Shown here piece after piece: positions 51,645 to 63,901 of a stretch of 64,000 nt of DNA. The position numbers and the translations under genes were made by a program. The stretch is from Streptomyces sp. MST-110588 (GTDB lineage Bacteria; Actinomycetota; Actinomycetes; Streptomycetales; Streptomycetaceae): the NCBI RefSeq assembly GCF_022695595.1, contig NZ_CP074380.1, positions 7,282,501 to 7,346,500 of the forward strand. The letters are read 5' to 3'. How positions within the stretch are numbered: the stretch's first letter is position 1; each line of letters opens with the position of its first letter. Below the pieces are notes generated by a model. The model did no database searches. It had not been told where the DNA came from and worked only from the letters and a program-made list of their open reading frames with translations.

Positions 51645-52061
51645 TTATCGGCATTGTTTCGGGGGCAGCAGGGACTCTGGTGAGTAAACCTGCTGGTAGC
51701 CGCAGGGGAACTGAACCGTGACGTATCCCCAGTCGCTGACCCCGGTCACCTGCCCGGCCGTGTGCTCGGCCGGGCAAGGCGTCCAGCCCTCGGGGTCGTC
51801 GGGGTCGGTGACCGCGCCGGGGTGCCCGTATACCGAGTCGGGCGCGACTGCGTCGCCGACGCTCCACAGGCACTCTTTGAGAAGCAAGGACCGATCGGCC
51901 GCCGCCAGGTCCTCCGACCGGTATGAGCCTCCACCTCCGAGCGGGAAGTTCACCAGCACATCACCGTCGGCAGTGACCATCACCACGACACCGACGGGGT
52001 CGTCAGCCTGCTCGGGGTCGTCGAGAGGGGTGACGATGTCACCCTCTTGCCACTGCCCCAT
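51645..52061 (-). CDS. Hypothetical protein with internal duplication
   Basis: 138-residue acidic protein with no family I recognise. It is made of two similar halves: GDIVTPLDDPEQADDPVGVV ... VLVNFPLGGGGSYRSEDL and GDAVAPDSVYGHPGAVTDPD ... VTVQFPCGYQQVYSPESLLP. Each half looks like a small SH3-like (Mib/herc2- or KOW-like) beta barrel that may bind protein or nucleic acid. No signal peptide. It lies in the accessory patch upstream of recombinase relics, on the opposite strand, 12 bp after the secreted-protein gene. Confidence 0.65.
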   Translation of the reverse strand: MGQWQEGDIVTPLDDPEQADDPVGVVVMVTADGDVLVNFPLGGGGSYRSEDLAAADRSLLLKECLWSVGDAVAPDSVYGHPGAVTDPDDPEGWTPCPAEHTAGQVTGVSDWGYVTVQFPCGYQQVYSPESLLPPKQCR

Positions 52062-52073
52062 CGGACTCCTTGG

Positions 52074-52610
52074 TCAGTCTGATCCTCCACAGCCCTTCCA
52101 GCCTACGTGCCCTTTGACCCAGTACGCCGTGCGAATCCCCCACAGCCCGTAGTCGACATGGTTGTACTTCAGGTTGCGGTCGTCGGTGATGACGCACATC
52201 GTCTTCTTCTTGTTCCCACGACCATACTGCCAGGTGTAGGTGGAGCTGCCCTTGTAGCGGTGGCCGTAGGCACCCTTGGAGAAGTTACTCAGGGCCTTGT
52301 CCCACAGGCTCATGGCGTAGGAGTTGTACGGGTGGTTGTGCTTGTTGTGGTAGCTGCCGCCCTGCTTGATGTGGGCGAGGCCCCATTTGGAGCTGCCCTG
52401 GCGTATGAGGGTGTCGCCGAAGCTGCCGGTGAACCATCGGTAGACGGCCGCTCCCTGTGGACCGCTGCGGGTGTTCTTGGTGCACCAGTCGTCGAACCCG
52501 CAGTCCCAGCCGGCGGGCTTGGACTTGGACACGGCGGCCTCCGCGGCGGGCACCGCCAGGACGACCAGTACCGCGCCAGCGGCGCAGGCCGTGAGCACAG
52601 AGCGCTTCAT
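52074..52610 (-). CDS. Small secreted protein, function unknown
   Basis: 178-residue exported protein. A signal peptide covers residues 1-26 (SVLTACAAGAVLVVLAVPAA). The mature part is basic and rich in Tyr, Trp, Lys and His (YHNKHNHPYNSYAMSLWDKA, TWQYGRGNKKKTMCVITDDR), with four cysteines (WDCGFDDWC, MCVI, KGCGG), suggesting two disulfides and an extracellular fold. The Trp/Tyr spacing is unlike any family I can name. ATG 52610 has GGAGGAG 9 bases upstream. It is transcribed leftward with the duplicated-domain protein downstream. Confidence 0.72.
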   Translation of the reverse strand: MKRSVLTACAAGAVLVVLAVPAAEAAVSKSKPAGWDCGFDDWCTKNTRSGPQGAAVYRWFTGSFGDTLIRQGSSKWGLAHIKQGGSYHNKHNHPYNSYAMSLWDKALSNFSKGAYGHRYKGSSTYTWQYGRGNKKKTMCVITDDRNLKYNHVDYGLWGIRTAYWVKGHVGWKGCGGSD

Positions 52611-53120
52611 CAGACGGATCTCCTCCTGCTTGGTTGGGGCAGGGGGAGCGCAGGGGAACTGGCGTTCCCTCCCCGTGTAACGGGCTTTACAATGCCGGGA
52701 GTTGTGTTGGTGCGCCAGTGAATGCGCGGTGTTGGCGCGATCGTTGTGGTGAGGAATGAGTTGCTCCGCCTTGCCAGGAGTGTGGAACGCGGGGCGGATT
52801 GACGGATCCGCTCTGCCTTCCGGAGCTGTCGAGAGCATCGACTGTCACGGGCTCTGCCGCCGGAGGGCCACCGAGCGAAGAAGAACTCATTCCTGCTGGT
52901 GGCGGTGACGTGCCGCCCGTCCGAGGTGTCCACGATGGCCTTGGCCATCGTCGGCCCGGCGCGGCCGGAGCGGGAGTCACGCACACCAACCGGCCCGGAG
53001 CTGAGGATATGCCGTCAACCTACCGGCCGTTCCGCGAGACAACCCGGATGAGCGAGAGCGCCGGCCTCAACCCGCTGCCACGGACATTTAGTCTGTGAAT
53101 CGCCGCAGGTCAGAGTCGGT
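52611..53120. other. 510-bp stretch without a recognisable gene
   Basis: Open frames on both strands are short and show no family motif, signal peptide or coding-like product. It holds the ribosome site and presumably the promoter of the small secreted-protein gene (52610, leftward), and is otherwise likely decayed accessory DNA. Confidence 0.5.
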
Positions 53121-53204
53121 TCACAGGTACCAGTAGTCGGTAAAGTGGAAGTTCATACCGGTCGGGTCGCCCGGATCAACGGTCCACGGGCCCGGGCGGC
53201 TCAT
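53121..53204 (-). other. 27-codon mini-ORF or 3' gene remnant behind the esterase
   Basis: Minus-strand ATG 53204 lies 4 bases after the esterase stop and encodes 27 residues ending NFHFTDYWYL before TGA at 53121. The aromatic-rich end looks like the C-terminus of a larger protein, so it may be a leftover of a deleted downstream gene. A true small peptide coupled to the esterase is possible. It was not matched to any family. Confidence 0.3.
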
Positions 53205-53208
53205 CCGC

Positions 53209-54513
53209 TTACGGGTGGTGGAAGGAGACCTCGGGGTTGGACGGTGAGGGGCCCGTCAGCAACGGCTGGGGTATGCCGCGCAGATGGAGGTCGAAGAAGG
53301 CTCCCACGTAGGCGCGGGTTATCTCTCCGGCCCGGCGTCCCGGCAGTGGCTCCGAGGGGTCATCCAGGCCCAACTGGGCGCCGAGGACCGGCAGGTCGGT
53401 GAAGGCGAAGTGCCCGGAGCCGGCGACCGTCAGCCAGCGCTTCCAGCCGTCCAGTCGCGTCCAGCCCTGGTCCCAGCCCGGGTCCTTGCCGGGGCTGTGG
53501 TCCGAAGCGGTGCCCAGCATCATGAAGGGCCGGCCGTCCAGACCGGAGGCGGGTCCCGGTGCCGCGAAGGGGCCGTCCATGGTCACCCCGGCCCGCACCC
53601 GGCGGTCACCGGCCATGGCCGCCGCGGTACCCGCGCCTCCCATGGAGTGCCCGGCCATTCCGATCCGCCGCGGGTCGATCGCGTGGGCGTACCGCCACGC
53701 CGGGGCCGGGCCGGTCAGCCGGTCGAGGACGAAGCTGAGGTCCGTGGCCCGCCAGCGGGCCGCCGCGGCGGTCCCTACCGTGTCGATCTTGTCGCAGGCG
53801 GCACACTTCAGCATCCGCCCGCCGGGGAAGGCGGTACCGACGGACTCGTACGCGTGGTCCACCGCCGCCACGACGTATCCGCGGCTGGCCAGGTCCTCCG
53901 CGAGACCGGTGAGGGTGGTCCGTGAGACCGAGAAGCCAGGGGAGAGCACCACCAGCGGGAACCTGCCGGGCTCGGGGGTGGCGCCGGCGCGGGCATGGGT
54001 GCGGGTGCCGCTGAGCGTGGCGGCCGAGACCGCGGTGATCTCCCGGTCCTCCAGCAGCAGCCGGGCCTCCTCTTCGGTCATATAGGCCGCCCGGCCGCCG
54101 CTGTGGGCCCGCGCGGGGTAGTACATCGAGACCATCAGCTCCCGCGCGCCGGCTTCCGGCACCCACGGATCGCGGCGGTGCTGGTCGGTGAGGTGCACGG
54201 TGTCCCGGCCCACCGCGTGCCGCCCGGTCGGCCGGAGCAGCGCAAGTCGCTCACCCCGTCCGTCCGGAGCGGTGCCGGAAGCAGTGGCGGACCTGGCGGC
54301 GGACACGGTGACTGGTGTGGTGAGGGGGGTGGTCGCGGAAGCCGCCGCGGGTTGTGGCGCGGGGCCGGTGGCAGTGCGCGAGGGCGCTGACCCGCCCGTG
54401 TGCCGGATGTCGTGGGACGCCGCCGACGCCGTCCCGGCTCCGGCCAGGACCGGCACGGACAGGGCGAGCGCGAGAGCGAAGGCCGCAAAGGCGCCGAAGC
54501 GGTTTGGGTTCAT
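53209..54513 (-). CDS. Secreted PAF-acetylhydrolase-like esterase
   Basis: 434-residue exported alpha/beta hydrolase of the platelet-activating-factor acetylhydrolase (isoform II)-like family. A signal peptide lies at residues 8-30 (AFAAFALALALSVPVLAGAG). A Thr/Ala/Pro-rich linker extends to about 90. The catalytic domain has ARELMVSMYYPARAHSGGRA, PLVVLSPGFSVSRTTLTGLA, AVDHAYESVGTAFPGGR, nucleophile Ser in RRIGMAGHSMGGAGTAA and a late His in VAGSGHFAFTD. It should hydrolyse short acyl esters or polymers outside the cell. ATG 54513 was chosen to start directly before the signal sequence. Divergent from the ABC importer operon. Confidence 0.9.
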   Translation of the reverse strand: MNPNRFGAFAAFALALALSVPVLAGAGTASAASHDIRHTGGSAPSRTATGPAPQPAAASATTPLTTPVTVSAARSATASGTAPDGRGERLALLRPTGRHAVGRDTVHLTDQHRRDPWVPEAGARELMVSMYYPARAHSGGRAAYMTEEEARLLLEDREITAVSAATLSGTRTHARAGATPEPGRFPLVVLSPGFSVSRTTLTGLAEDLASRGYVVAAVDHAYESVGTAFPGGRMLKCAACDKIDTVGTAAAARWRATDLSFVLDRLTGPAPAWRYAHAIDPRRIGMAGHSMGGAGTAAAMAGDRRVRAGVTMDGPFAAPGPASGLDGRPFMMLGTASDHSPGKDPGWDQGWTRLDGWKRWLTVAGSGHFAFTDLPVLGAQLGLDDPSEPLPGRRAGEITRAYVGAFFDLHLRGIPQPLLTGPSPSNPEVSFHHP

Positions 54514-54806
54514 GACACGGACGCTAGAGCCCGGCCGGGCCCGCCACGTCACTCCGCGGGCTGACGCACCCCCGACAGATCCCTGAGCCGGCGACCCCGA
54601 CAATCCCTGATCACCCGTCCGCCGCCACAGCTCCGGCCGGTCACGGGAAGTCATGACGGAGCCCATGGCCAAGGCCGAGCCGAAGCCCATGACGAAAGTC
54701 CGCGTCACAGCCGCTGAGGAAGGGGCACTGCGCGCTTCCGGTCATTACATGCTGTTTAATTGCCAACGCTTCGCAACAACATTAGATCTTGATTAGGGGA
54801 GTGGGC

Positions 54807-56405
54807 ATGGCAGCCCGGTCGATACGGGGAGCAGCCGCGGCGGCGCTGGCGGGCACGGTCGCGATCACGGCGGCGGCCTGCTCGACGCCGTCCGACGGCA
54901 GGAGCGGCACGGCGGGCGCCAAGGACTCCGCGGTCGTCGGCATCGCGTACGAGCCGGAGACCCTCAGCCCGCTGCTGGGGTACGGCAAGGACGGCAACTC
55001 CAAGATCTTCGACGGGCTGCTCACGCACGACGCCTCGATGAAGCTCCGGCCCGCGCTGGCGGCGAAGCTGCCCGTGGTCTCGGACGACGGCAAGACCTAC
55101 ACCTACACGCTGCGCGAGGGTGTGAAGTTCTCCGACGGCAAGCCCTTCACCGCCGACGACGTGGTCTTCACCTACCGGACCATCCTCGACGCGAAGACCA
55201 ACAACGCCTCCAAGTCCGAGCTGGACGCCGTGCAGAAGGTGGAGAAGAAGGACGCGCACACCGTCGTCTTCACCCTGAAGTACCCCTACGCGCCCTTCGC
55301 CGAGCGCACCGTCCTGCCCATCGCGCCGCAGCACATCGCCGGCAAGCAGGACGTCAACACCGGTTCCTTCACCACTGCCCCGATCGGCACCGGCCCGTAC
55401 ATCCTCACCAAGTGGTCCAAGGGCGAGAAGCTCACCTTCAAGGCCAACCCCGCCTACTGGGGCGGCGCCCCCAAGGTGAAGAACTTCACCATGGCGATCA
55501 TCAAGGACGACGACGTACGCGCCACCCGGCTGCGCTCCGGCGACCTCGACGGTGCCATCCTGCCGCCCAACCTCGCCGCGACCTTCAAGTCCGACAAGGA
55601 CAAGAAGACCGTGACCGCCAAGACCTTCGACTACCGCAACGTCACGCTGCCCAGCGCCAACAAGGTCACCGGCGACCAGGCCGTCCGCCGGGCCCTGGAT
55701 GTCGCCGTGGACCGCAAGGCGATGGTCGACGGCATCCTGGACGGCGCGGGCAAGCCCGCCTACGGGCCCGTACCGACCGACAGCCCGTGGTTCGCCAAGG
55801 GCACCGAGCGCGCCCACGACCTGAAGAAGGCCGAGCGCATTCTGGACGACGCGGGCTGGAAGAAGGGCGAGGACGGCATCCGCGCCAAGGACGGACAGCG
55901 CGCCTCCTTCACCCTGTGGTACCTCTCCGGCGACAAGCTCCGTCAGGAGCACGCGCTCGCCTTCGCCTCCGACGCCAAGAAGGCCGGCATCGAGGCCAAG
56001 GTGCAGTCCGGCACCTGGGAGGCCATCGAGCCGAACATGAAGAACGACGCGGTGCTGGCGGGCGGCGGAAGCCCCGCCGACCCGGACTTCGACCAGTACC
56101 TGCTGCTGCACTCCTCCGTCGCGGGCGACGGCTTCAACAACATGTCGCGCTACAAGAACAGCGAGATCGACAAGGCGCTCGTGGACGCCCGCCGCACCGA
56201 CGACCCCAAGGAGCGCAAGGCCGCCTACGAGACCGTCCAGCGCGATCTGGTCGAGGACCCCGCGTACATCTTCCTCACCCACATCGACCACCTGTACGTG
56301 GTCAACGACAAGTGGAAGGACCTCACCACCCAGGTCGAGCCGCACGACCACGGCCTGGCCTCCGGCCCCTGGTGGAACGTAGAGGACTGGCAGCCGGCCA
56401 AGTGA
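54807..56405 (+). CDS. Peptide/nickel ABC transporter substrate-binding lipoprotein
   Basis: 532-residue extracytoplasmic binding protein of family SBP_bac_5. The signal ends at Cys25 (AITAAACSTPSD), a lipobox-like site. The body shows VVGIAYEPETLSPLLGYGKD, DGKTYTYTLREGVKFSDGKP (the family signature), FTADDVVFTYRTILDAKTNN and APIGTGPYILTKWSKGEKLT. It captures peptides or metal chelates and delivers them to the two permeases that follow. ATG 54807 has GGGGAG 6 bases upstream. It leads a five-gene operon, overlapping the next start by four bases (GTGA). Confidence 0.95.
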   Translation: MAARSIRGAAAAALAGTVAITAAACSTPSDGRSGTAGAKDSAVVGIAYEPETLSPLLGYGKDGNSKIFDGLLTHDASMKLRPALAAKLPVVSDDGKTYTYTLREGVKFSDGKPFTADDVVFTYRTILDAKTNNASKSELDAVQKVEKKDAHTVVFTLKYPYAPFAERTVLPIAPQHIAGKQDVNTGSFTTAPIGTGPYILTKWSKGEKLTFKANPAYWGGAPKVKNFTMAIIKDDDVRATRLRSGDLDGAILPPNLAATFKSDKDKKTVTAKTFDYRNVTLPSANKVTGDQAVRRALDVAVDRKAMVDGILDGAGKPAYGPVPTDSPWFAKGTERAHDLKKAERILDDAGWKKGEDGIRAKDGQRASFTLWYLSGDKLRQEHALAFASDAKKAGIEAKVQSGTWEAIEPNMKNDAVLAGGGSPADPDFDQYLLLHSSVAGDGFNNMSRYKNSEIDKALVDARRTDDPKERKAAYETVQRDLVEDPAYIFLTHIDHLYVVNDKWKDLTTQVEPHDHGLASGPWWNVEDWQPAK

Positions 56406-57421
56406 GCGCCTCCCCGCACCCGGCCCGGCGCACGGCCCTCCCCTGGGGGCCGATGGCCCGTATGACGGTCCGGCGGGCGCTGCTCGCCGTGCCCGTCCTG
56501 CTCGCCGTCACCCTCGGCGTGTTCGCGATCGCCGCGGCCTCCCCCTTCGACCCGGTCAAGGCGTACGCGGGCACGGCCGGGCTCACCGCCTCCCAGGAGA
56601 GCCTGGACCAGATCCGGCACAACCTCGGCGTGGACCAGCCGCTGCTCAGCCGGTGGTGGCACTGGCTGACCGGCGCGCTCACCGGCGACCTCGGCGACTC
56701 GGCAACGCTGCGCGCACCTGTCTCGCAGGTCATCGGCGAACGCATCGCCTGGTCCGTCCTGCTGTGCGCGCTGGCCTTCGTGCTGGCCGTCCTCCTGGGC
56801 ACGCTGCTGGGCGTGCTCGCCGCCCGCCGGCGCGGCTCGCCGCTGGACCGCGCCGTCACCTCCGTCGCGTACGCGCTGGAAGCGGCGCCCCCCTTCTGGC
56901 TCGGGCTGCTCGCCGTCTGGCTGTTCGCGCTCAAACTCGGCGTGCTGCCGGCCGGCGGGCTGACCGACACCGGCAGCGAGGTCGCCACCGCCGGCCAGAT
57001 CGCCCGGCACGTCCTGCTGCCGGCGCTGGTGCTGGCCGTCTCCCAGCTCCCCTGGTTCGTGCTGTACGTACGGCAGGGGGTCGGGGACGCACTGGAGGAG
57101 GACCCGGTGCGCGGGGCACGGGCCCGCGGCCTGAGCGAGCGGACCGTACTGCTGCGGCACGCCCTGCGTTCGGGCCTGCTGCCGGTGCTGACGCTGATCG
57201 GCTCGCGGGTGCCGGAACTGATCACCGGCGCCTTGCTGGTGGAGACCGTCTTCAGTTGGCCGGGCATCGCCGCCGCCACGGTCGAGGCCGCCACCAGCGT
57301 GGACTTCCCGCTGCTGGCCGCGCTGACGGTGCTGGCCACCGCCGCCGTGCTGGCCGGCAACCTGCTCTCGGACCTGCTGTACGGACTGGCCGACCCCCGG
57401 GTCAGCCACGAGGAGTTGTGA
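56402..57421 (+). CDS. ABC transporter permease, DppB/OppB type
   Basis: 339-residue inner-membrane permease. Six helices begin at about residue 25 (MTVRRALLAVPVLLAVTLGV). NLGVDQPLLSRWWHWLTGAL is the usual loop of the family, and the EAA-like coupling segment is EDPVRGARARGLSERTVLLR. GTG 56402 overlaps the binding-protein stop, and its stop overlaps the next permease (GTGA). It forms the pore with the following permease. Confidence 0.94.
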   Translation: MSASPHPARRTALPWGPMARMTVRRALLAVPVLLAVTLGVFAIAAASPFDPVKAYAGTAGLTASQESLDQIRHNLGVDQPLLSRWWHWLTGALTGDLGDSATLRAPVSQVIGERIAWSVLLCALAFVLAVLLGTLLGVLAARRRGSPLDRAVTSVAYALEAAPPFWLGLLAVWLFALKLGVLPAGGLTDTGSEVATAGQIARHVLLPALVLAVSQLPWFVLYVRQGVGDALEEDPVRGARARGLSERTVLLRHALRSGLLPVLTLIGSRVPELITGALLVETVFSWPGIAAATVEAATSVDFPLLAALTVLATAAVLAGNLLSDLLYGLADPRVSHEEL

Positions 57422-58362
57422 CCGCCGTGGCCGAGACCGCCTGGCACCCACCGAAGGCCGAGACCGCCGCAACGGCCGAGACCGCCCCGGCGGCCGGAAC
57501 CGCCTGGCACCCGCCCACGGCCAAGGCACGCGGCGCGGGCGCCCGCACCCTGCGCGTACGCACCTCCGCCGCCCTGGTCGCGGCCGTCGTCCTGGCCGTC
57601 CTGACCGTGCCGCTGCTCGTCCCGCTGGACCGGCAGGCCGTGGACCTGGCCCTCAAACTCAGGCCCCCGTCCCCGGCACACCTCTTCGGCACCGACGAGG
57701 TCGGCCGTGACCTGCTGCTGCGCTGCGTGTACGGGCTGCGCGTCTCCCTGCTCGTCGGCGTCGTCGCGGCGCTGGCCGCCACCGTCATCGGTACGGCCGT
57801 CGGCGCGCTCGCCGGGGCGCTGGGCGGCTGGGCCGACCGCGGTGTGATGCGCGTGGTGGACCTGTTCTCCTCCGTGCCCCACCTGCTGCTGGGCATCTTC
57901 ATCGTGGCGATGTTCCGGCCGGGCGTGTGGCCGGTGATCATCTCGGTCGCGCTGACCCACTGGCTGTCGACGGCGCGCATCGTACGGGCAGAAGTGCTGT
58001 CGCTGCGCTCGCGCCCGTACGTCGACGCGGCCATCTCCGCAGGCGCCTCACGGTGGCGGGTGGCCGTCCGCCACCTCCTGCCCGCCGTACTGCCGCAGGC
58101 GGGACTCGCGGCCGTCCTGATGGTGCCGCACGCCATCTGGCACGAATCCGCGCTGTCCTTCCTGGGCCTGGGCCTGCCCGCCCATGAGGCGAGCCTGGGC
58201 AACATGGTCAACAGCGCACGCAGTTCGCTGCTGGCGGGCGACTGGTGGCCCACCCTCTTCCCCGGTCTGTTCATCATCGTCCCCACGCTCGCCATTGCGG
58301 GACTGGCGGGGGCCTGGCGCGAGCGGATCAATCCGCGCCGCCGATCGGAGCTGATGCTGTGA
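57418..58362 (+). CDS. ABC transporter permease, DppC/OppC type
   Basis: 314-residue second permease. The first 45 residues are cytosolic and include a duplicated motif (ETAWHPPKAETAAT and GTAWHPPTAKARG). After the first helix comes SPAHLFGTDEVGRDLLLRCV, the diagnostic block of DppC-type permeases, and the EAA-like region SRPYVDAAISAGASRWRVAV. HESALSFLGLGLPAHEASLG is also family-typical. GTG 57418 overlaps the upstream stop and its own stop overlaps the ATPase start (GTGA). Confidence 0.94.
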   Translation: MTAVAETAWHPPKAETAATAETAPAAGTAWHPPTAKARGAGARTLRVRTSAALVAAVVLAVLTVPLLVPLDRQAVDLALKLRPPSPAHLFGTDEVGRDLLLRCVYGLRVSLLVGVVAALAATVIGTAVGALAGALGGWADRGVMRVVDLFSSVPHLLLGIFIVAMFRPGVWPVIISVALTHWLSTARIVRAEVLSLRSRPYVDAAISAGASRWRVAVRHLLPAVLPQAGLAAVLMVPHAIWHESALSFLGLGLPAHEASLGNMVNSARSSLLAGDWWPTLFPGLFIIVPTLAIAGLAGAWRERINPRRRSELML

Positions 58363-59399
58363 ACGTGCCGCCCACCCCCTCCATCCCCTCTGCGGCCTGC
58401 GCGCCCTCCGCGCGGACCGCGCCTGCTGTCCTGTCCGTCCGCGGGCTGTCCGTCCGCTTCCGGATGCGCGGCGGCCGGCATGTCGCCGCCGTCAGCGACG
58501 TGTCCTTCGACCTCGCGCCCGGCCAGTGCCTGGCCCTGGTCGGCGAGAGCGGCTGCGGCAAGTCCGTGCTGGCCTCCGCCCTGCTCGGGCTGCTGCCCGC
58601 GAACGCGCAGACCGCGGGCTCGGCCCGGCTCGGCGACACCGAACTGCTGACCGCCTCCGAACGCGAACTGTCCCGCTCCATACGAGGCCGCCGCATCGGC
58701 CTCGTACCGCAGAGCCCGGCTGCGCATCTGACGCCCGTACGGACCGTACGCTCCCAACTGGAGGAGACGGTCCGCGAGCTGACCGGTACGGCGCGTACCG
58801 AACTGCGCGCGGCGGCCGAGGCGGCGGCCGAACGCGCCGCCTTCCCGCCGGACCACCTCGACCGCTACCCGCACCAGCTCTCCGGCGGCCTGGCCCAGCG
58901 CGCCGCGACCGCGCTCGCGCTGGTCGGTGACGCGCCGCTGCTGCTCGCCGACGAGCCCACCACCGGGCTGGACCGGGACCTGGTGGACCGTACGGTCGAC
59001 GAGCTGCGCCGGCACGTGGACGCTCCGTCGCGCGCCGCTACCGGTGCCGACGCCGGACCCGGCCGCGCCCTGCTGATGATCACCCACGACCTCGCGGCGG
59101 CCGAGCGGATCGCCGACCGCGTCGCCGTGATGTACGCCGGCCGGATCGTCGAACTCACCGACGCCAAGAGCTTCTTCGGCCGGCCCGGCCCCCGCCACCC
59201 CTACGCGCACGGCCTGCTCGACGCCCTGCCCGAGCGCGCCTTCCGCCCGATCCCCGGGCTGCCGCCGGAACTGGGAAACCTCCCCGAAGGCTGCGCCTTC
59301 GCCGCCCGCTGCCCCCGCGCCGACACCGCCTGCGCGGTACGGCCCGTCCCGGTCGACGGCGTCGCCTGCCACCACGCCCTGGAGGCCGCCGATGCTTGA
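58359..59399 (+). CDS. ABC transporter ATP-binding protein, DppD/OppD type
   Basis: 346-residue ATPase powering the importer. Walker A GESGCGKS is near residue 62, signature motif HQLSGGLAQRAATALAL, Walker B LLLADEPTTGLD and switch His in MITHDLAAAERIADRV. The C-terminal oligopeptide-type extension contains LPEGCAFAARCPRADTAC, the cysteine-rich stretch typical of peptide/nickel ATPases. GTG 58359 overlaps the permease gene; it overlaps the next ATPase by 8 bases. Confidence 0.95.
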   Translation: MNVPPTPSIPSAACAPSARTAPAVLSVRGLSVRFRMRGGRHVAAVSDVSFDLAPGQCLALVGESGCGKSVLASALLGLLPANAQTAGSARLGDTELLTASERELSRSIRGRRIGLVPQSPAAHLTPVRTVRSQLEETVRELTGTARTELRAAAEAAAERAAFPPDHLDRYPHQLSGGLAQRAATALALVGDAPLLLADEPTTGLDRDLVDRTVDELRRHVDAPSRAATGADAGPGRALLMITHDLAAAERIADRVAVMYAGRIVELTDAKSFFGRPGPRHPYAHGLLDALPERAFRPIPGLPPELGNLPEGCAFAARCPRADTACAVRPVPVDGVACHHALEAADA

Positions 59400-60048
59400 G
59401 CTGACGGACATCACCGCCGGGTACGACCGCGGCACACCCGTCGTACGCGGTGTGACGCTGACGATCGAGGCGGGGGAGGCGGTCGGGCTGCAGGGCCCCA
59501 GCGGCTGCGGCAAGTCCACCCTGGCGCGGGTCGCGGCCCTGCTGCACCGGCCGTACGCGGGCACGGTGACCCTGGACGGGGAAAAGATCACCGGCTGGCG
59601 GCACCGCGCGCCGCGTGCCCACCGCACCGCCTACGGCGTCGTCTTCCAGCAGCCCCGGCTCTCCGCCGACCCCCGGCTGCGGCTGGCCGACCTGATCGCC
59701 GAGCCGCTGCGCGCGGTCGGGCGCCGGGAGGAGGCCGCGGCACGGGTGGCGGAGCTGGCTCCGGCCGTCGGCCTGAGCGGGGAACTGCTGACCCGGCGCC
59801 CGCACGAGGTCAGCGACGGGCAGTTGCAGCGCGCCTGCCTGGCCCGCGCGCTCGTGCTGCGACCGCGCTGGCTGATCTGCGACGAGATGACCGCGATGCT
59901 GGACGCCTCGACGACGGCCGCGCTGGTGGCCGTGGTCGAGGACTACCGGCGCACGTCCGGCGCGGGTCTGCTCGCGGTCGGACACGACCGTGGGCTGCTG
60001 GAGCGCTGGTGCGACCGTACGGTGCGATGGGCGGACCTTACGGCGTAG
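59392..60048 (+). CDS. ABC transporter ATP-binding protein, second subunit
   Basis: 218-residue ATPase, shorter than its partner and lacking the C-terminal oligopeptide domain. Walker A QGPSGCGKSTL is near residue 33, the Q-loop is VFQQPRLSADPRLRL and Walker B is WLICDEMTAMLD. The usual LSGGQ signature is replaced by VSDGQLQRACLARAL, a modest deviation seen in this class. ATG 59392 overlaps the upstream gene. It ends the importer operon and is followed by a decayed kinase gene. Confidence 0.93.
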   Translation: MLELTDITAGYDRGTPVVRGVTLTIEAGEAVGLQGPSGCGKSTLARVAALLHRPYAGTVTLDGEKITGWRHRAPRAHRTAYGVVFQQPRLSADPRLRLADLIAEPLRAVGRREEAAARVAELAPAVGLSGELLTRRPHEVSDGQLQRACLARALVLRPRWLICDEMTAMLDASTTAALVAVVEDYRRTSGAGLLAVGHDRGLLERWCDRTVRWADLTA

Positions 60049-60109
60049 CGGCGTGGTGACCGGTCAGGGGCGCCACCGGTCAGGGCCGACGTCGGCCCGG
60101 GGTTCCGCT

Positions 60110-60500
60110 CAGGACCCGGTTCGGATTAGGCACCACCCTCGTCCTCAAGGGCACCAGCCCCCACCTGGTCCGCGACCCGGCAGGCGTGGTGTACCGCCAC
60201 CGCGGACCGGAGGACAACTGGCTGCCCGGCGGCGCCTCGGGCTCCGGCGCGGGCGTCCTGTCCCGGCGCTTCCCCGGCGCGGACCTGAAGCCCTGACCGA
60301 ACAGGTCCATCGCGCGCACCGCGGCCCGGCCGCCGGCCGGGGCTGGGCCGCGGTGGCCTCCCCGCTGGTCTCCGCCGGCGGCGGACGCTTCCCCTTCCGC
60401 GCACCCGCCGCCAACCCCTTCTGCTCGGCGAGATCACCGGCCGCGCCCAGGAGTTCCACAGCGTCCGGGCGCAGGACGGCCCGGATACACCGGCCCCGGA
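60110..60500 (+). pseudogene. Relic of an FGGY-family carbohydrate kinase
   Basis: The plus strand first reads LGTTLVLKGTSPHLVRDPAG and GVVYRHRGPEDNWLPGGASG, then SGAGVLSRRFPGADLKP before a stop. This is the second-domain start of xylulokinase-like FGGY kinases (T-L-V-L-K-G; WLPGGAS; FPGADL). Further on, in other frames, come VASPLVSAGGGRFPFRAPAA and LLGEITGRAQEFHS, which also fit the family in order. The whole N-terminal domain and the end are missing and several frameshifts separate the pieces. It is a dead fragment between the ABC operon and lysX. Confidence 0.75.
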
Positions 60501-60503
60501 CAC

Positions 60504-60539
60504 GGCGAAGGCCACCACCTTTCGGTGGTGGCCTTCGCC
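60504..60539. terminator. Strong bidirectional hairpin terminator
   Basis: A perfect 16-bp stem (60504-60519 with 60524-60539) with loop TTTC, 18 bases from the lysX stop. It serves as the lysX terminator on the minus strand and may stop read-through from the ABC operon on the plus strand. Confidence 0.85.
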
Positions 60540-60557
60540 TCGTCGTTCCTGAAGCCG

Positions 60558-63875
<3,318 letters not shown>

Positions 63876-63901
63876 TCCGTCACATTAGGCTCTGTAGGGG
63901 G

